From: an uncultured Collinsella sp.
GTDB lineage: Bacteria; Actinomycetota; Coriobacteriia; Coriobacteriales; Coriobacteriaceae
Reading direction: 5' to 3'
Length of the DNA stretch: 5,194 nucleotides
Assembly (NCBI GenBank): GCA_900543945.1
Contig: UQTN01000131.1
Coordinates: 1 to 5,194 of the forward strand
Positions 1-5,194 of this stretch are shown one piece after another (positions within the stretch are counted from its first letter, which is position 1; every line of letters begins with the position of its first letter). The notes below the pieces were generated by a model, which saw only the letters and a list, made by a program, of their open reading frames with translations, ran no database searches and was not told the DNA's origin. A program made the position numbers and the translations under genes.

Positions 1-45
1 CCCTTCCTCGGAGAAGTTCGCGAAGCCCACTTCTCCGAGGAAGGG
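1..45 (-). terminator. Perfect 17-bp hairpin downstream of phosphoketolase (possible terminator)
   Basis: Bases 1-17 and 29-45 are exact inverted copies with an 11-nt loop (18-28), giving a long stable stem 47 bp past the phosphoketolase stop codon. The position fits transcription termination or 3' end protection of that mRNA. A T-run expected on the minus strand would lie left of the window and cannot be seen. On the plus strand no T-run follows the stem. A second small stem, GGGC/GCCC (43-46 with 51-54), overlaps its right foot. A palindromic intergenic repeat is the alternative reading. Confidence 0.5.
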
Positions 46-92
46 CACCAGCCCGGAGGCGGCCCCAGCGCGAGACCGTCCCGGATGCCTAC

Positions 93-2621
93 CTACTCGT
101 TGTCGCCTGCGGTCATCTGCGTTGCGGAGAGCGTGCCGTCGGCTGCCGTTGCGGCAGCGGCGTCGGGCCAGACCCAGTCGGTAAAGGCCGGGTGATCGAA
201 GCCCTCGTCGCACGCGAACTCAAAGGCCTCGGTGCGGAAGGCCTCCCACTCGTCAATCTGCTCGGCAAACTTGTCGGCGTCGACCATGCGCAGCACGTCG
301 GCGGCCAGAGCCCAGCGGTCCATGTTGTTCAGACGCAGCATGTCGAACGGCGTGGTCGTGGAGCCCTTCTCCTCGTAGCCGTGGACGCGGAAGGCGTCGT
401 GGCCGGGGCGGTTCCAGATCAGGCGGCGAATCGTGCCGGCATAGGCATGGAATGCGAAGAGCACGGGCTTCTCACCGCAGCCGAACAGCTCAGCCCAGTG
501 CTCATCGCTGATGGCCTGGTCGTTCTCGCAGACGTTCTGAATCTTGAGCAGATCGACCACGTTAACGAACCACACCTTAATGCCTAGCTCGCGCAGCATA
601 TCGGTTGCGGCCAGAGCCTCGAGCGTCGGCACGTCACCGCAGGTCGCAACCACGACGTCGGCCTCGGCGAGTGAACCAGCGGTCGATGCCCACTTCCAAG
701 TCGCGACGCCCTCGGCGAGCTCGGCGCAGGCCTCGTCGACCGTCTGGAAGGTCGGGGCGGGCTGCTTGCCGCAGAAGATGGCGTTGACGCAGTCGGTGGA
801 CTGGTAGACGCGCTCGGCCACAGCGAGGGCCATGTTGGCGTCGGCCGGATAGTAAGCATTCACGATATGCGTATCGTTGGCCTTGTTGAGCAGCAGGTCG
901 ATAAAGCCGGGGTCCTGGTGCGAGAAGCCGTTGTGGTCCTGACGCCAGACATGGCTCGACAGCAAAATGTTGAGGCCGCTGATGGGAGCACGCCACGGAA
1001 TCTCGCGCTTGGTGGCCTCGAGCCACTTGCAGTGCTGGTTGACCATGGAATCGACCACGTGCACAAAGCTCTCGTAGGAGCTCCACACGCCGGAGCGGCC
1101 GGTGAGCACGTAGGCCTCGAGGAAGCCCTCGCACTGGTGCTCGGACAGCTGCTCGACGACCTTACCGGAGCCGGCGAGCAGCTCGTCGTTGGCCTCGTCC
1201 TCGTAGAAGCCGGCATCCCACTGCTTCTTGGTCACCTTGTAGGCGGCCTGCAGGCGGTTAGACGCGGTCTCGTCGGGACCAAAGATGCGGAAATCGTCCA
1301 TGTTCTTGGCCAGAACGTCGGCAGTGTACTCACCAAAGACGCGAGCGGCCTCGGTGGAGCCCCAGCCGTGACCTTTCTCGGCGACGGGGATCTCGTGGGC
1401 GTGAATATCGGGGAGCTCGAGCTCGCGGCGCACCTTGCCGCCGTTCGCGTTGGGATTGGCGCCGATACGCAGCTCGCCGGTCGGCATAAAGGCCGTCACC
1501 TCGGGGCGCACCTGGCCCTCGGGCGTAAAGAGCTCCTCGGGCTTATAGGAGCGCAGCCACTCGCGCAGCACGCGGAAGTGCTCGTGGGTGTCCTTGGCGC
1601 TCGCCAGCGGCACCTGATGGGCGCGCCAGGAGTCCTCGGTCTTCTTGCCGTCGATGTGCTTGGGGCAAGTCCAGCCCTTGGGCGTACGGAACACGATCAT
1701 GGGGTAGGCAGGGCGGGCCACGGTCTCGCCCGCGGCTGCCTGGGCCTGCGCGGTGGCCTTGATATCGCAGATCTCGTCAAAGACCTGCTCAAACAGGGCA
1801 GCGAAACGCTCGTGGATGCTCGCGTGACTCTCGTCGTCAAAGCCGGCGACAAAGAAGTGCGGCTTGTAGCCCATGCCCTCGAAGAACTTGGTGAGCTCCT
1901 CGTCGGACACGCGGGCGAGGATGGTGGGGTTGGCGATCTTGTAGCCGTTGAGGTGTAGGATCGGCAGGACGATGCCGTCGGTTGCCGGGTTCACGAGCTT
2001 GTTGGACTGCCAAGAGGTGGCAAGCGGACCGGTCTCGGACTCACCGTCGCCCACCACGGCCACGGCCAGCAGGCTCGGGTTGTCCATGACGGCGCCGTAG
2101 GCGTGGCTGAGCGTGTAGCCGAGCTCGCCGCCCTCATGGATGGAACCGGGCGTCTCGGGCGCAAAGTGGCTCGGGATGCCGCCGGGATAGGAGAACTGGC
2201 GGAAGAACTTCTGCAGGCCGGCCTCGTCATTGGTGATGTCGGGGCGAATCTCACGGTAGGTACCATCGAGCAGCGACTGGGCGGTGCCTGCGGGGCCACC
2301 GTGGCCCGGGCCCATCAAGAAAATGGCGTTCTGGTTGTGATCGGCGATGAGGCGGTTGACGTGGCCGAACAGGAAGTTGATGCCGGGCGTGGTGCCCCAG
2401 TGACCGACCAGACGGTGCTTAACGTCCGGACGACCAAAATCGCGCGTCTCGCCGGTCTTCTCGTCGACAAAGTCGCTGCGCATCAGCGGGTTGGAGCGAA
2501 GGTAAATCTGGCCGACGGACAGGTAGTTCGAGGCGCGCCAATACAGGTCGACACCCTCGAGCTCGGAAACGGGAACCTCATGTCCCAGTTTTTGCCACGG
2601 CGTTCCCAGTGTTTTAGCCAT
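93..2621 (-). CDS. xfp: Xylulose-5-phosphate/fructose-6-phosphate phosphoketolase
   Basis: This 842-residue protein is a cytoplasmic ThDP-dependent phosphoketolase. The family cleaves xylulose 5-phosphate (and in many members fructose 6-phosphate) with phosphate, giving acetyl phosphate plus glyceraldehyde 3-phosphate or erythrose 4-phosphate. It carries both family signatures: EGGELGY at 163-169, and the stretch at 176-194 ending in GDGE. Further conserved blocks are HWGTTPG (74-80), GPGHGGP (104-110), LHLNGYKIANPT (222-233) and SHVWRQDHNGFSHQDPG (556-572). Compared from memory with Bifidobacterium Xfp (about 825 residues), the catalytic and ThDP-site residues H64, H97, H142, H320, S440, E479, H548, N549 and H553 map to H74, H107, H152, H335, S454, E494, H563, N564 and H568; none is missing. 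The C-terminal TAGDNE also matches the bifidobacterial protein. There is about an 11-residue insertion near residues 51-61. The start is supported by AAGGGAC seven bases upstream (2629-2635). Whether fructose 6-phosphate is used cannot be told from sequence. The gene is probably monocistronic and controlled by the upstream LacI-type protein. Confidence 0.96.
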   Translation of the reverse strand: MAKTLGTPWQKLGHEVPVSELEGVDLYWRASNYLSVGQIYLRSNPLMRSDFVDEKTGETRDFGRPDVKHRLVGHWGTTPGINFLFGHVNRLIADHNQNAIFLMGPGHGGPAGTAQSLLDGTYREIRPDITNDEAGLQKFFRQFSYPGGIPSHFAPETPGSIHEGGELGYTLSHAYGAVMDNPSLLAVAVVGDGESETGPLATSWQSNKLVNPATDGIVLPILHLNGYKIANPTILARVSDEELTKFFEGMGYKPHFFVAGFDDESHASIHERFAALFEQVFDEICDIKATAQAQAAAGETVARPAYPMIVFRTPKGWTCPKHIDGKKTEDSWRAHQVPLASAKDTHEHFRVLREWLRSYKPEELFTPEGQVRPEVTAFMPTGELRIGANPNANGGKVRRELELPDIHAHEIPVAEKGHGWGSTEAARVFGEYTADVLAKNMDDFRIFGPDETASNRLQAAYKVTKKQWDAGFYEDEANDELLAGSGKVVEQLSEHQCEGFLEAYVLTGRSGVWSSYESFVHVVDSMVNQHCKWLEATKREIPWRAPISGLNILLSSHVWRQDHNGFSHQDPGFIDLLLNKANDTHIVNAYYPADANMALAVAERVYQSTDCVNAIFCGKQPAPTFQTVDEACAELAEGVATWKWASTAGSLAEADVVVATCGDVPTLEALAATDMLRELGIKVWFVNVVDLLKIQNVCENDQAISDEHWAELFGCGEKPVLFAFHAYAGTIRRLIWNRPGHDAFRVHGYEEKGSTTTPFDMLRLNNMDRWALAADVLRMVDADKFAEQIDEWEAFRTEAFEFACDEGFDHPAFTDWVWPDAAAATAADGTLSATQMTAGDNE

Positions 2622-2679
2622 TGTTTATGTCCCTTCGCTGCGCGGTCGCCTTCCGATACGGCAACCTTTCGTTGGGACT

Positions 2680-2708
2680 AGTATATTTGCTAAAACGTTT
2701 TATCATGG
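2680..2708 (-). promoter_or_regulatory. Putative phosphoketolase core promoter
   Basis: On the minus strand, TATACT (2680-2685) is a good -10 box with a predicted start near 2673, leaving a leader of about 50 nt before the ATG. The -35 position at 17-bp spacing (2703-2708, CCATGA) is poor. The first palindrome exactly fills the spacer, so a bound regulator would block or remodel polymerase access. The same -10 hexamer occurs before the LacI-family gene. Confidence 0.5.
2691..2702. promoter_or_regulatory. LacI-family operator O1 in the phosphoketolase promoter
   Basis: TAAAACGTTTTA is a perfect 12-bp palindrome with a central CpG, the shape typical of LacI/GalR-family operators, where hinge-helix leucines insert at the central CpG. 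It lies between the -10 and -35 positions of the phosphoketolase promoter, centred near -24. The adjacent LacI-type gene is the obvious candidate binder, but this is inferred from proximity. Confidence 0.65.
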
Positions 2709-2711
2709 TGA

Positions 2712-2723
2712 AAAAACGTTTTA
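2712..2723. promoter_or_regulatory. LacI-family operator O2
   Basis: AAAAACGTTTTA matches O1 at 11 of 12 positions and contains the 10-bp perfect palindrome AAAACGTTTT (2713-2722). Its centre is 21 bp from that of O1, about two helical turns, placing both sites on the same DNA face at about -24 and -45. This suggests two dimers bound side by side. Confidence 0.6.
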
Positions 2724-2732
2724 CCATCCTGA

Positions 2733-2753
2733 TTTGCCATATGGGCAGGCAAA
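2733..2753. repeat. Imperfect palindrome upstream of the operators
   Basis: TTTGCC (2733-2738) and GGCAAA (2748-2753) form an inverted repeat around nine bases, and CCATATGG (2737-2744) is an 8-bp palindrome within it. It sits just upstream of O2, at roughly -60 to -80 of the phosphoketolase promoter, where an activator or second regulator could bind. No specific protein can be assigned. Confidence 0.25.
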
Positions 2754-2781
2754 AGCAGACATTCACCTGCGGCATTGTCTG
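2750..2781 (-). terminator. Weak candidate terminator after the LacI-family gene
   Basis: CAGACA (2756-2761) and TGTCTG (2776-2781) form a 6-bp stem around 14 bases, followed on the minus strand by CTTTTG. The stem is short and the loop large, so termination would be weak. Some readthrough from the regulator gene into the phosphoketolase gene is possible. Confidence 0.22.
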
Positions 2782-2821
2782 TCACAGGTACTCCACATTC
2801 AATCTGCATGAATTGATAAAC

Positions 2822-2840
2822 GTGTTTAGTTGTGTTTAGT
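2822..2840. repeat. Tandem 9-bp repeat at the regulator stop codon
   Basis: GTGTTTAGT occurs twice (2822-2830 and 2832-2840) with one base between. The repeats span the last codons and the stop codon of the LacI-family gene. It looks like a small slippage duplication that may have set the present C-terminal residues. No function is implied. Confidence 0.5.
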
Positions 2841-3854
2841 AAGCTCGAGCACGCTGTCCTTAACGATAAGCGCCGGCTCCAGAACGACCTCTTCGGCACG
2901 CCTGCCGCCCCTACCGGCAAGACGCTTGGACATGCAGCCAAAAGCATGCTCGGCGAGCACGCCGGGGTCCTGCTCGATCGCGGTCAACGCCGGCTCAAAG
3001 AGAACGTCGGCCGCCGAGTTGTCATAGCTCACCACCGAGATATCGCCCGGAATGCTCTTCCCCATCTCATGCAGGCGCTTGAGCAGGCCTAGCGCAATGT
3101 TGTCCGAGCTTGCGAACACAGCAGTGGCGTCAGTTGCGAGCACCGCCTCCGAGGCCTCATAGGCACTCGGAATGTAATACTCACTCTCGAACTCCAAGCG
3201 CGCATCGATGGGCAGCCCCACCTCGCGCAGTGCGCGCTCATAGCCGGCAAGTCGTTTGCGACCCGTATTGGAGCGGCGCGCGTTAACCAAGCAGGCAATA
3301 CGACGGTGGCCCTGCTCGATTAGATAGCGGGTGGCCATATAGCCGCCCATCTCGTGGTCGAACATCACCTTGTCGCACTCGAGTCCTTCAATGGCACGGT
3401 CAACCATTACCGCCGGGATGGGCAGATGGCTGACTTCTTCGCGCAAAGCGCGGTCGTCCGAGAATTCGTCGCCCACGACCAAGAACACACCATCGACGCC
3501 GCGCGTCACCAGCTGGCGCAGGAGCTCTAGATCGTCCTCGGCGCTTCCACCCGAGCTGGTAATAAAGAGCGCGTAGCCGTCCTCGCGGCAGCGCTTTTCC
3601 AGACTGCCAGCGAGCGAGGCAAAAAATCGGCTCTCGATGTTGGGAACGATAAGGCCCAGCGTGCGCGACTCGCGCATGACCAAGCTGCGCGCGATCTGGT
3701 TGGGAACATAGTGGTTGCGCGCCGCGACCTCTTTGATGCGCTTGCGATTTTCTTCCGAGATGCGACAAGGCCGGTTGTTGAGAACAAGCGAGACCGACGA
3801 GGGGGAAAGCCCCACCTCCTGGGCAATCTGCTTGAGAGTAACTTTGTTGCCCAT
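2826..3854 (-). CDS. LacI/GalR-family transcriptional regulator
   Basis: This 342-residue protein has normal length for a LacI-family DNA-binding regulator. The N-terminal helix-turn-helix spans about residues 5-29 (TLKQIAQEVGLSPSSVSLVLNN). A hinge helix follows (PNQIARSL, 51-58) with the leucine that family members insert at the operator centre. Residues about 64-335 form a periplasmic-binding-like sugar-sensing domain, with recognisable blocks LGLIVPNIESRFF (66-78), VDR (151-153), FASSDNIALG (247-256), DISVVSYDN (271-279) and TAIEQDP (291-297). The effector cannot be read from sequence; a sugar or sugar phosphate is typical. The start at 3854 is chosen because GGAAGGAG lies four bases upstream and the HTH begins at residue 5. 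A longer in-frame ATG at 3977 would add 41 residues unlike the family. The gene lies upstream of xfp on the same strand and divergent from murB. Its likely targets are the paired palindromes before xfp, and possibly its own promoter. Confidence 0.93.
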   Translation of the reverse strand: MGNKVTLKQIAQEVGLSPSSVSLVLNNRPCRISEENRKRIKEVAARNHYVPNQIARSLVMRESRTLGLIVPNIESRFFASLAGSLEKRCREDGYALFITSSGGSAEDDLELLRQLVTRGVDGVFLVVGDEFSDDRALREEVSHLPIPAVMVDRAIEGLECDKVMFDHEMGGYMATRYLIEQGHRRIACLVNARRSNTGRKRLAGYERALREVGLPIDARLEFESEYYIPSAYEASEAVLATDATAVFASSDNIALGLLKRLHEMGKSIPGDISVVSYDNSAADVLFEPALTAIEQDPGVLAEHAFGCMSKRLAGRGGRRAEEVVLEPALIVKDSVLELTKHN

Positions 3855-3858
3855 CTCG

Positions 3859-3866
3859 CTCCTTCC
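3859..3866 (-). promoter_or_regulatory. Ribosome-binding site fixing the LacI-family start
   Basis: GGAAGGAG on the minus strand is a near-ideal Shine-Dalgarno sequence, separated from the ATG at 3854 by CGAG. It decides the start against the longer reading from 3977. Confidence 0.85.
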
Positions 3867-3889
3867 GAGTATTCGCGCAATCTCTTGAA

Positions 3890-3918
3890 AGTATAGCGAC
3901 CGTCCCTCTACCTCGATG
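3890..3918 (-). promoter_or_regulatory. Putative promoter of the LacI-family gene
   Basis: TATACT on the minus strand (3890-3895) is a good -10 box, giving a start near 3883 and a leader of about 29 nt. The -35 position at 17-bp spacing (3913-3918, CATCGA) is weak. This is the only convincing -10 box close upstream of the gene. Confidence 0.45.
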
Positions 3919-3933
3919 ATAAACACTTTACCA
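3917..3933. promoter_or_regulatory. Degenerate operator-like site at the regulator promoter
   Basis: TGATAAACACTTTACCA resembles O1 read on its minus strand (TGATAAAACGTTTTAGCA) but is one base shorter and lacks the central CpG. Its TAAA/TTTA arms flank CAC. It abuts the -35 position of the LacI-family promoter, a plausible place for weak autoregulation. The match could be chance in an AT-rich gap. Confidence 0.25.
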
Positions 3934-3963
3934 ATCCGGTAGACGGCTGTTTTATCGCCGCGA

Positions 3964-4029
3964 TTGGCGCAAAGCAACCTGACCCCTTTGCACCATGTGA
4001 TGCATTGGGGTCAGGTTACTTTGCACCAA
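3964..4029. repeat. 66-bp palindromic intergenic element
   Basis: Arms 3964-3986 and 4007-4029 are 23 bases each and match as inverted repeats at 21 of 23 positions around a 20-base loop. Both mismatches are C/A on the plus strand but G/U when read as minus-strand RNA, so the minus transcript can pair fully. CTTTGCACCA occurs twice in direct orientation (3986-3995 and 4019-4028) and once inverted, with one change, in the left arm. The arms carry a GGGGTCAGGTT motif that reminds me of palindromes linked to IS200-like/RAYT transposases; that resemblance is from memory. No transposase is in the window. A REP- or MITE-like dispersed repeat is the leading guess. Confidence 0.7.
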
Positions 4030-4051
4030 ATCCATCCGGGTGGGGTATATT
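4021..4051 (+). promoter_or_regulatory. Putative murB promoter
   Basis: TTGCAC (4021-4026) as -35 and TATATT (4046-4051) as -10 are 19 bp apart; GTATAT at 4045-4050 would give 18 bp. The start would be near 4058, leaving a leader of about 37 nt. The -35 lies within the right arm of the palindromic element, so a hairpin or a bound protein there would affect this promoter. Confidence 0.45.
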
Positions 4052-4079
4052 GCATTCGATTGATGAAAACGACCACCAT

Positions 4080-4086
4080 AAGGCGG
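4080..4086 (+). promoter_or_regulatory. Ribosome-binding site fixing the murB start
   Basis: AAGGCGG lies eight bases before the ATG at 4095 and differs from the ideal AAGGAGG at one base. It supports 4095 over an in-frame ATG at 4005, which falls inside the palindromic element and upstream of the predicted promoter. Confidence 0.7.
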
Positions 4087-4094
4087 ATATACGT

Positions 4095-5057
4095 ATGCAC
4101 GAGAATGACTTTTTTAACGAGGACCTGCTCTGCGCGCTCGCTGGCGTTGCCGGCGAGGACAACGTGCTCATGAGCGAGCCCATGCGCGAGCACACCACGT
4201 TTAAGATCGGCGGCCCGGCCGACGTCTTTGTCACGCCCGACACCGAGCAGGGACTCGTTGCCACGCTCGATACCTGCTACCGCTGCGATCTGCCACTCAC
4301 CATCGTGGGCAACGGCTCCGACCTGCTCGTCGGCGACAAGGGCATCCGCGGCGTCGTCGTGGCGCTGGGCGAAGGCCTCTCTAACATCACCGTCGACGGC
4401 ACGCATGTTACGGCAGCAGCCGGCGCGCTGCTCTCGGACGTAGCGGCAGCGGCAGCCGAGGCTGGTCTTACCGGCATGGAGCCCATCTCGGGCATCCCCG
4501 GCTCGGTCGGCGGCGCCTGCTACATGAACGCCGGTGCCTACGGCGCCTGCATGGCCGATGTTTTGGAGTCCGTGCGCGTCTATAAGCCCGCCCGCGTGCT
4601 CGACGACGGCACCCGCGGCAGCGGCAATATCATCGAGTTCGATGTCGATGAGCTCAACCTGGGCTATCGCAAGAGCCGCATCGCCGACGACGGCCTTATC
4701 GTGCTCTCGGCCGCTTTCAATCTCGCCCCGGGCAACGCCGCGATGATCAAGGCCGACATGGACGACTACCGCCAGCGCCGCGAGGACAAGCAGCCGCTCG
4801 ACATGCCGAGTGCCGGCTCCACTTTCAAGCGCCCCGAGGGTTACTTTGCCGGCAAACTCATCATGGATGCCGGCCTGCAAGGACACGCCGTTGGCGGCGC
4901 GCAGGTGAGCGAGAAGCACTGCGGCTTCATCGTCAACGCCGACCACGCCACCGCCGCCGACGTCGACGAACTCATCCGCGACATCCAAGCCAAAGTCAAA
5001 GACCAATTCGGAGTAGACCTAGAACCCGAAGTCCACCGAGTCGGCGAATTCCTTTAA
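4095..5057 (+). CDS. murB: UDP-N-acetylenolpyruvoylglucosamine reductase
   Basis: This 320-residue cytoplasmic flavoenzyme uses NADPH to reduce UDP-GlcNAc-enolpyruvate to UDP-N-acetylmuramate, the second committed step of peptidoglycan precursor synthesis. The FAD-binding domain covers about residues 34-210: TTFKIGGPADVFVTP (34-48), VGNGSDLLVGDKG (71-83) and GIPGSVGGACYMNAGAYG (133-150). The MurB C-terminal domain follows from about 220. By analogy with E. coli Arg159, Ser229 and Glu325, the catalytic residues are R192 in YRKS, S242 in GSTFKRP and E312 in EPEVHRVGE. The length and the lack of an added substrate-binding loop suggest the shorter type II class seen in Gram-positive bacteria. The start at 4095 follows a good ribosome-binding site. 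The gene is divergent from the LacI-family gene, appears to be transcribed alone from its own promoter, and ends at a strong terminator five bases past the stop. All key motifs look intact. Confidence 0.96.
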   Translation: MHENDFFNEDLLCALAGVAGEDNVLMSEPMREHTTFKIGGPADVFVTPDTEQGLVATLDTCYRCDLPLTIVGNGSDLLVGDKGIRGVVVALGEGLSNITVDGTHVTAAAGALLSDVAAAAAEAGLTGMEPISGIPGSVGGACYMNAGAYGACMADVLESVRVYKPARVLDDGTRGSGNIIEFDVDELNLGYRKSRIADDGLIVLSAAFNLAPGNAAMIKADMDDYRQRREDKQPLDMPSAGSTFKRPEGYFAGKLIMDAGLQGHAVGGAQVSEKHCGFIVNADHATAADVDELIRDIQAKVKDQFGVDLEPEVHRVGEFL

Positions 5058-5061
5058 AAAA

Positions 5062-5090
5062 GAAGGCCCCGAAAGGGGCCTTCGCTTTCT
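5062..5090 (+). terminator. Strong intrinsic terminator of murB
   Basis: GAAGGCCCC (5062-5070) and GGGGCCTTC (5075-5083) form a perfect 9-bp stem closed by a GAAA tetraloop, followed by GCTTTCTTT. It starts five bases after the murB stop. On the minus strand the stem is followed by a purer T-run (TTTTTT, complement of 5056-5061), so it could also stop transcription coming from the right. Confidence 0.93.
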
Positions 5091-5194
5091 TTACATCAGA
5101 CACCGCCATGGTTTGTGGCTCTGGACCCGAGTTGGCCCCGCGCCCGCAATATATTTGATTGATCGCGAGTTCCGCACGCAAAGAAGGCCACTTA
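5091..5194 (+). promoter_or_regulatory. Gene-free right edge with a possible upstream region of the next gene
   Basis: No coding region is supported here. TATATT (5150-5155) could be a -10 box, but no good -35 lies at the right distance. AAGAAGG (5181-5187) has the form of a ribosome-binding site and would be well spaced for a start codon at about 5194 or just beyond. This suggests, weakly, a plus-strand gene beginning outside the window. Confidence 0.25.

Noticed and set aside
1..45. Invertible DNA switch bounded by inverted repeats
   Set aside because: The segment between the arms is only 11 bases, too short for recombinase-driven inversion. A hairpin is the better reading.
867..1958. Long open frame on the plus strand opposite the phosphoketolase gene
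   Set aside because: Shadow frame produced by GC-rich codon bias of a well-identified gene. It has no ribosome-binding site and no recognisable protein features.
2621..2839. Small plus-strand open frame in the lacI-xfp gap
   Set aside because: It overlaps the xfp start codon and covers the xfp promoter and operators. No ribosome-binding site or family resemblance was seen.
3855..3977. N-terminal extension of the LacI-family protein from the ATG at 3977
   Set aside because: The extra 41 residues precede a standard HTH start, run through the predicted promoter, and the inner ATG has a near-perfect ribosome-binding site.
3964..4029. CRISPR-like repeat unit
   Set aside because: The modules are few, adjacent and inverted, with no regular spacers and no cas genes.
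4005..4094. N-terminal extension of MurB from the ATG at 4005
   Set aside because: It begins in the loop of the palindromic element and lies largely upstream of the predicted transcript start. The ATG at 4095 has a proper ribosome-binding site.
4063..4173. Possible upstream open frame of 36 codons overlapping the murB start
   Set aside because: Its ATG would be only about six bases from the predicted transcript start, with no ribosome-binding site. The encoded sequence looks like frame-shifted murB.
4011..5006. Long open frame on the minus strand opposite murB
   Set aside because: Antisense shadow of an intact murB with low-complexity composition. It runs through the murB promoter and the palindromic element.

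Overview
The window looks like ordinary chromosome from a high-GC Gram-positive gut-type actinobacterium, most likely Coriobacteriia and possibly Collinsella. That placement is an inference. It rests on GC-rich codon use with AT-rich intergenic gaps, clear Shine-Dalgarno sites, a bifidobacterial-type phosphoketolase and a murB of the short type. No database search was possible.

Layout. Positions 1-45 hold a perfect 17-bp hairpin just downstream of a phosphoketolase gene (93-2621, minus). A 204-bp AT-rich gap (2622-2825) holds the phosphoketolase promoter and two CpG-centred palindromes spaced 21 bp apart. Upstream on the same strand lies a LacI-family repressor gene (2826-3854, minus). A 240-bp divergent gap (3855-4094) contains the repressor promoter, a 66-bp palindromic element (3964-4029) and the promoter of murB (4095-5057, plus). 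murB ends in a strong GAAA-loop terminator. The last ~100 bases have no gene but end in a ribosome-binding-like AAGAAGG, so another gene may start just past the window.

How the parts fit. Phosphoketolase splits xylulose 5-phosphate and/or fructose 6-phosphate with phosphate to give acetyl phosphate, a central step of sugar fermentation. The LacI-type protein is encoded directly upstream, and the paired palindromes have the form LacI-family dimers bind and overlap the phosphoketolase core promoter. The simplest reading is a local regulator-operator-target unit in which an unknown sugar-derived signal sets phosphoketolase level. A weaker operator-like sequence at the repressor's own promoter hints at autoregulation. 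MurB (peptidoglycan precursor synthesis) is a divergent housekeeping neighbour with no evident functional link.

The three genes are all recognisable families, and I see no wholly new system. The items most worth a second look are the doubled operator on phosphoketolase and the palindromic element between lacI and murB. That element has two competing folds, a strand bias in pairing, and appears to supply the -35 box of murB.
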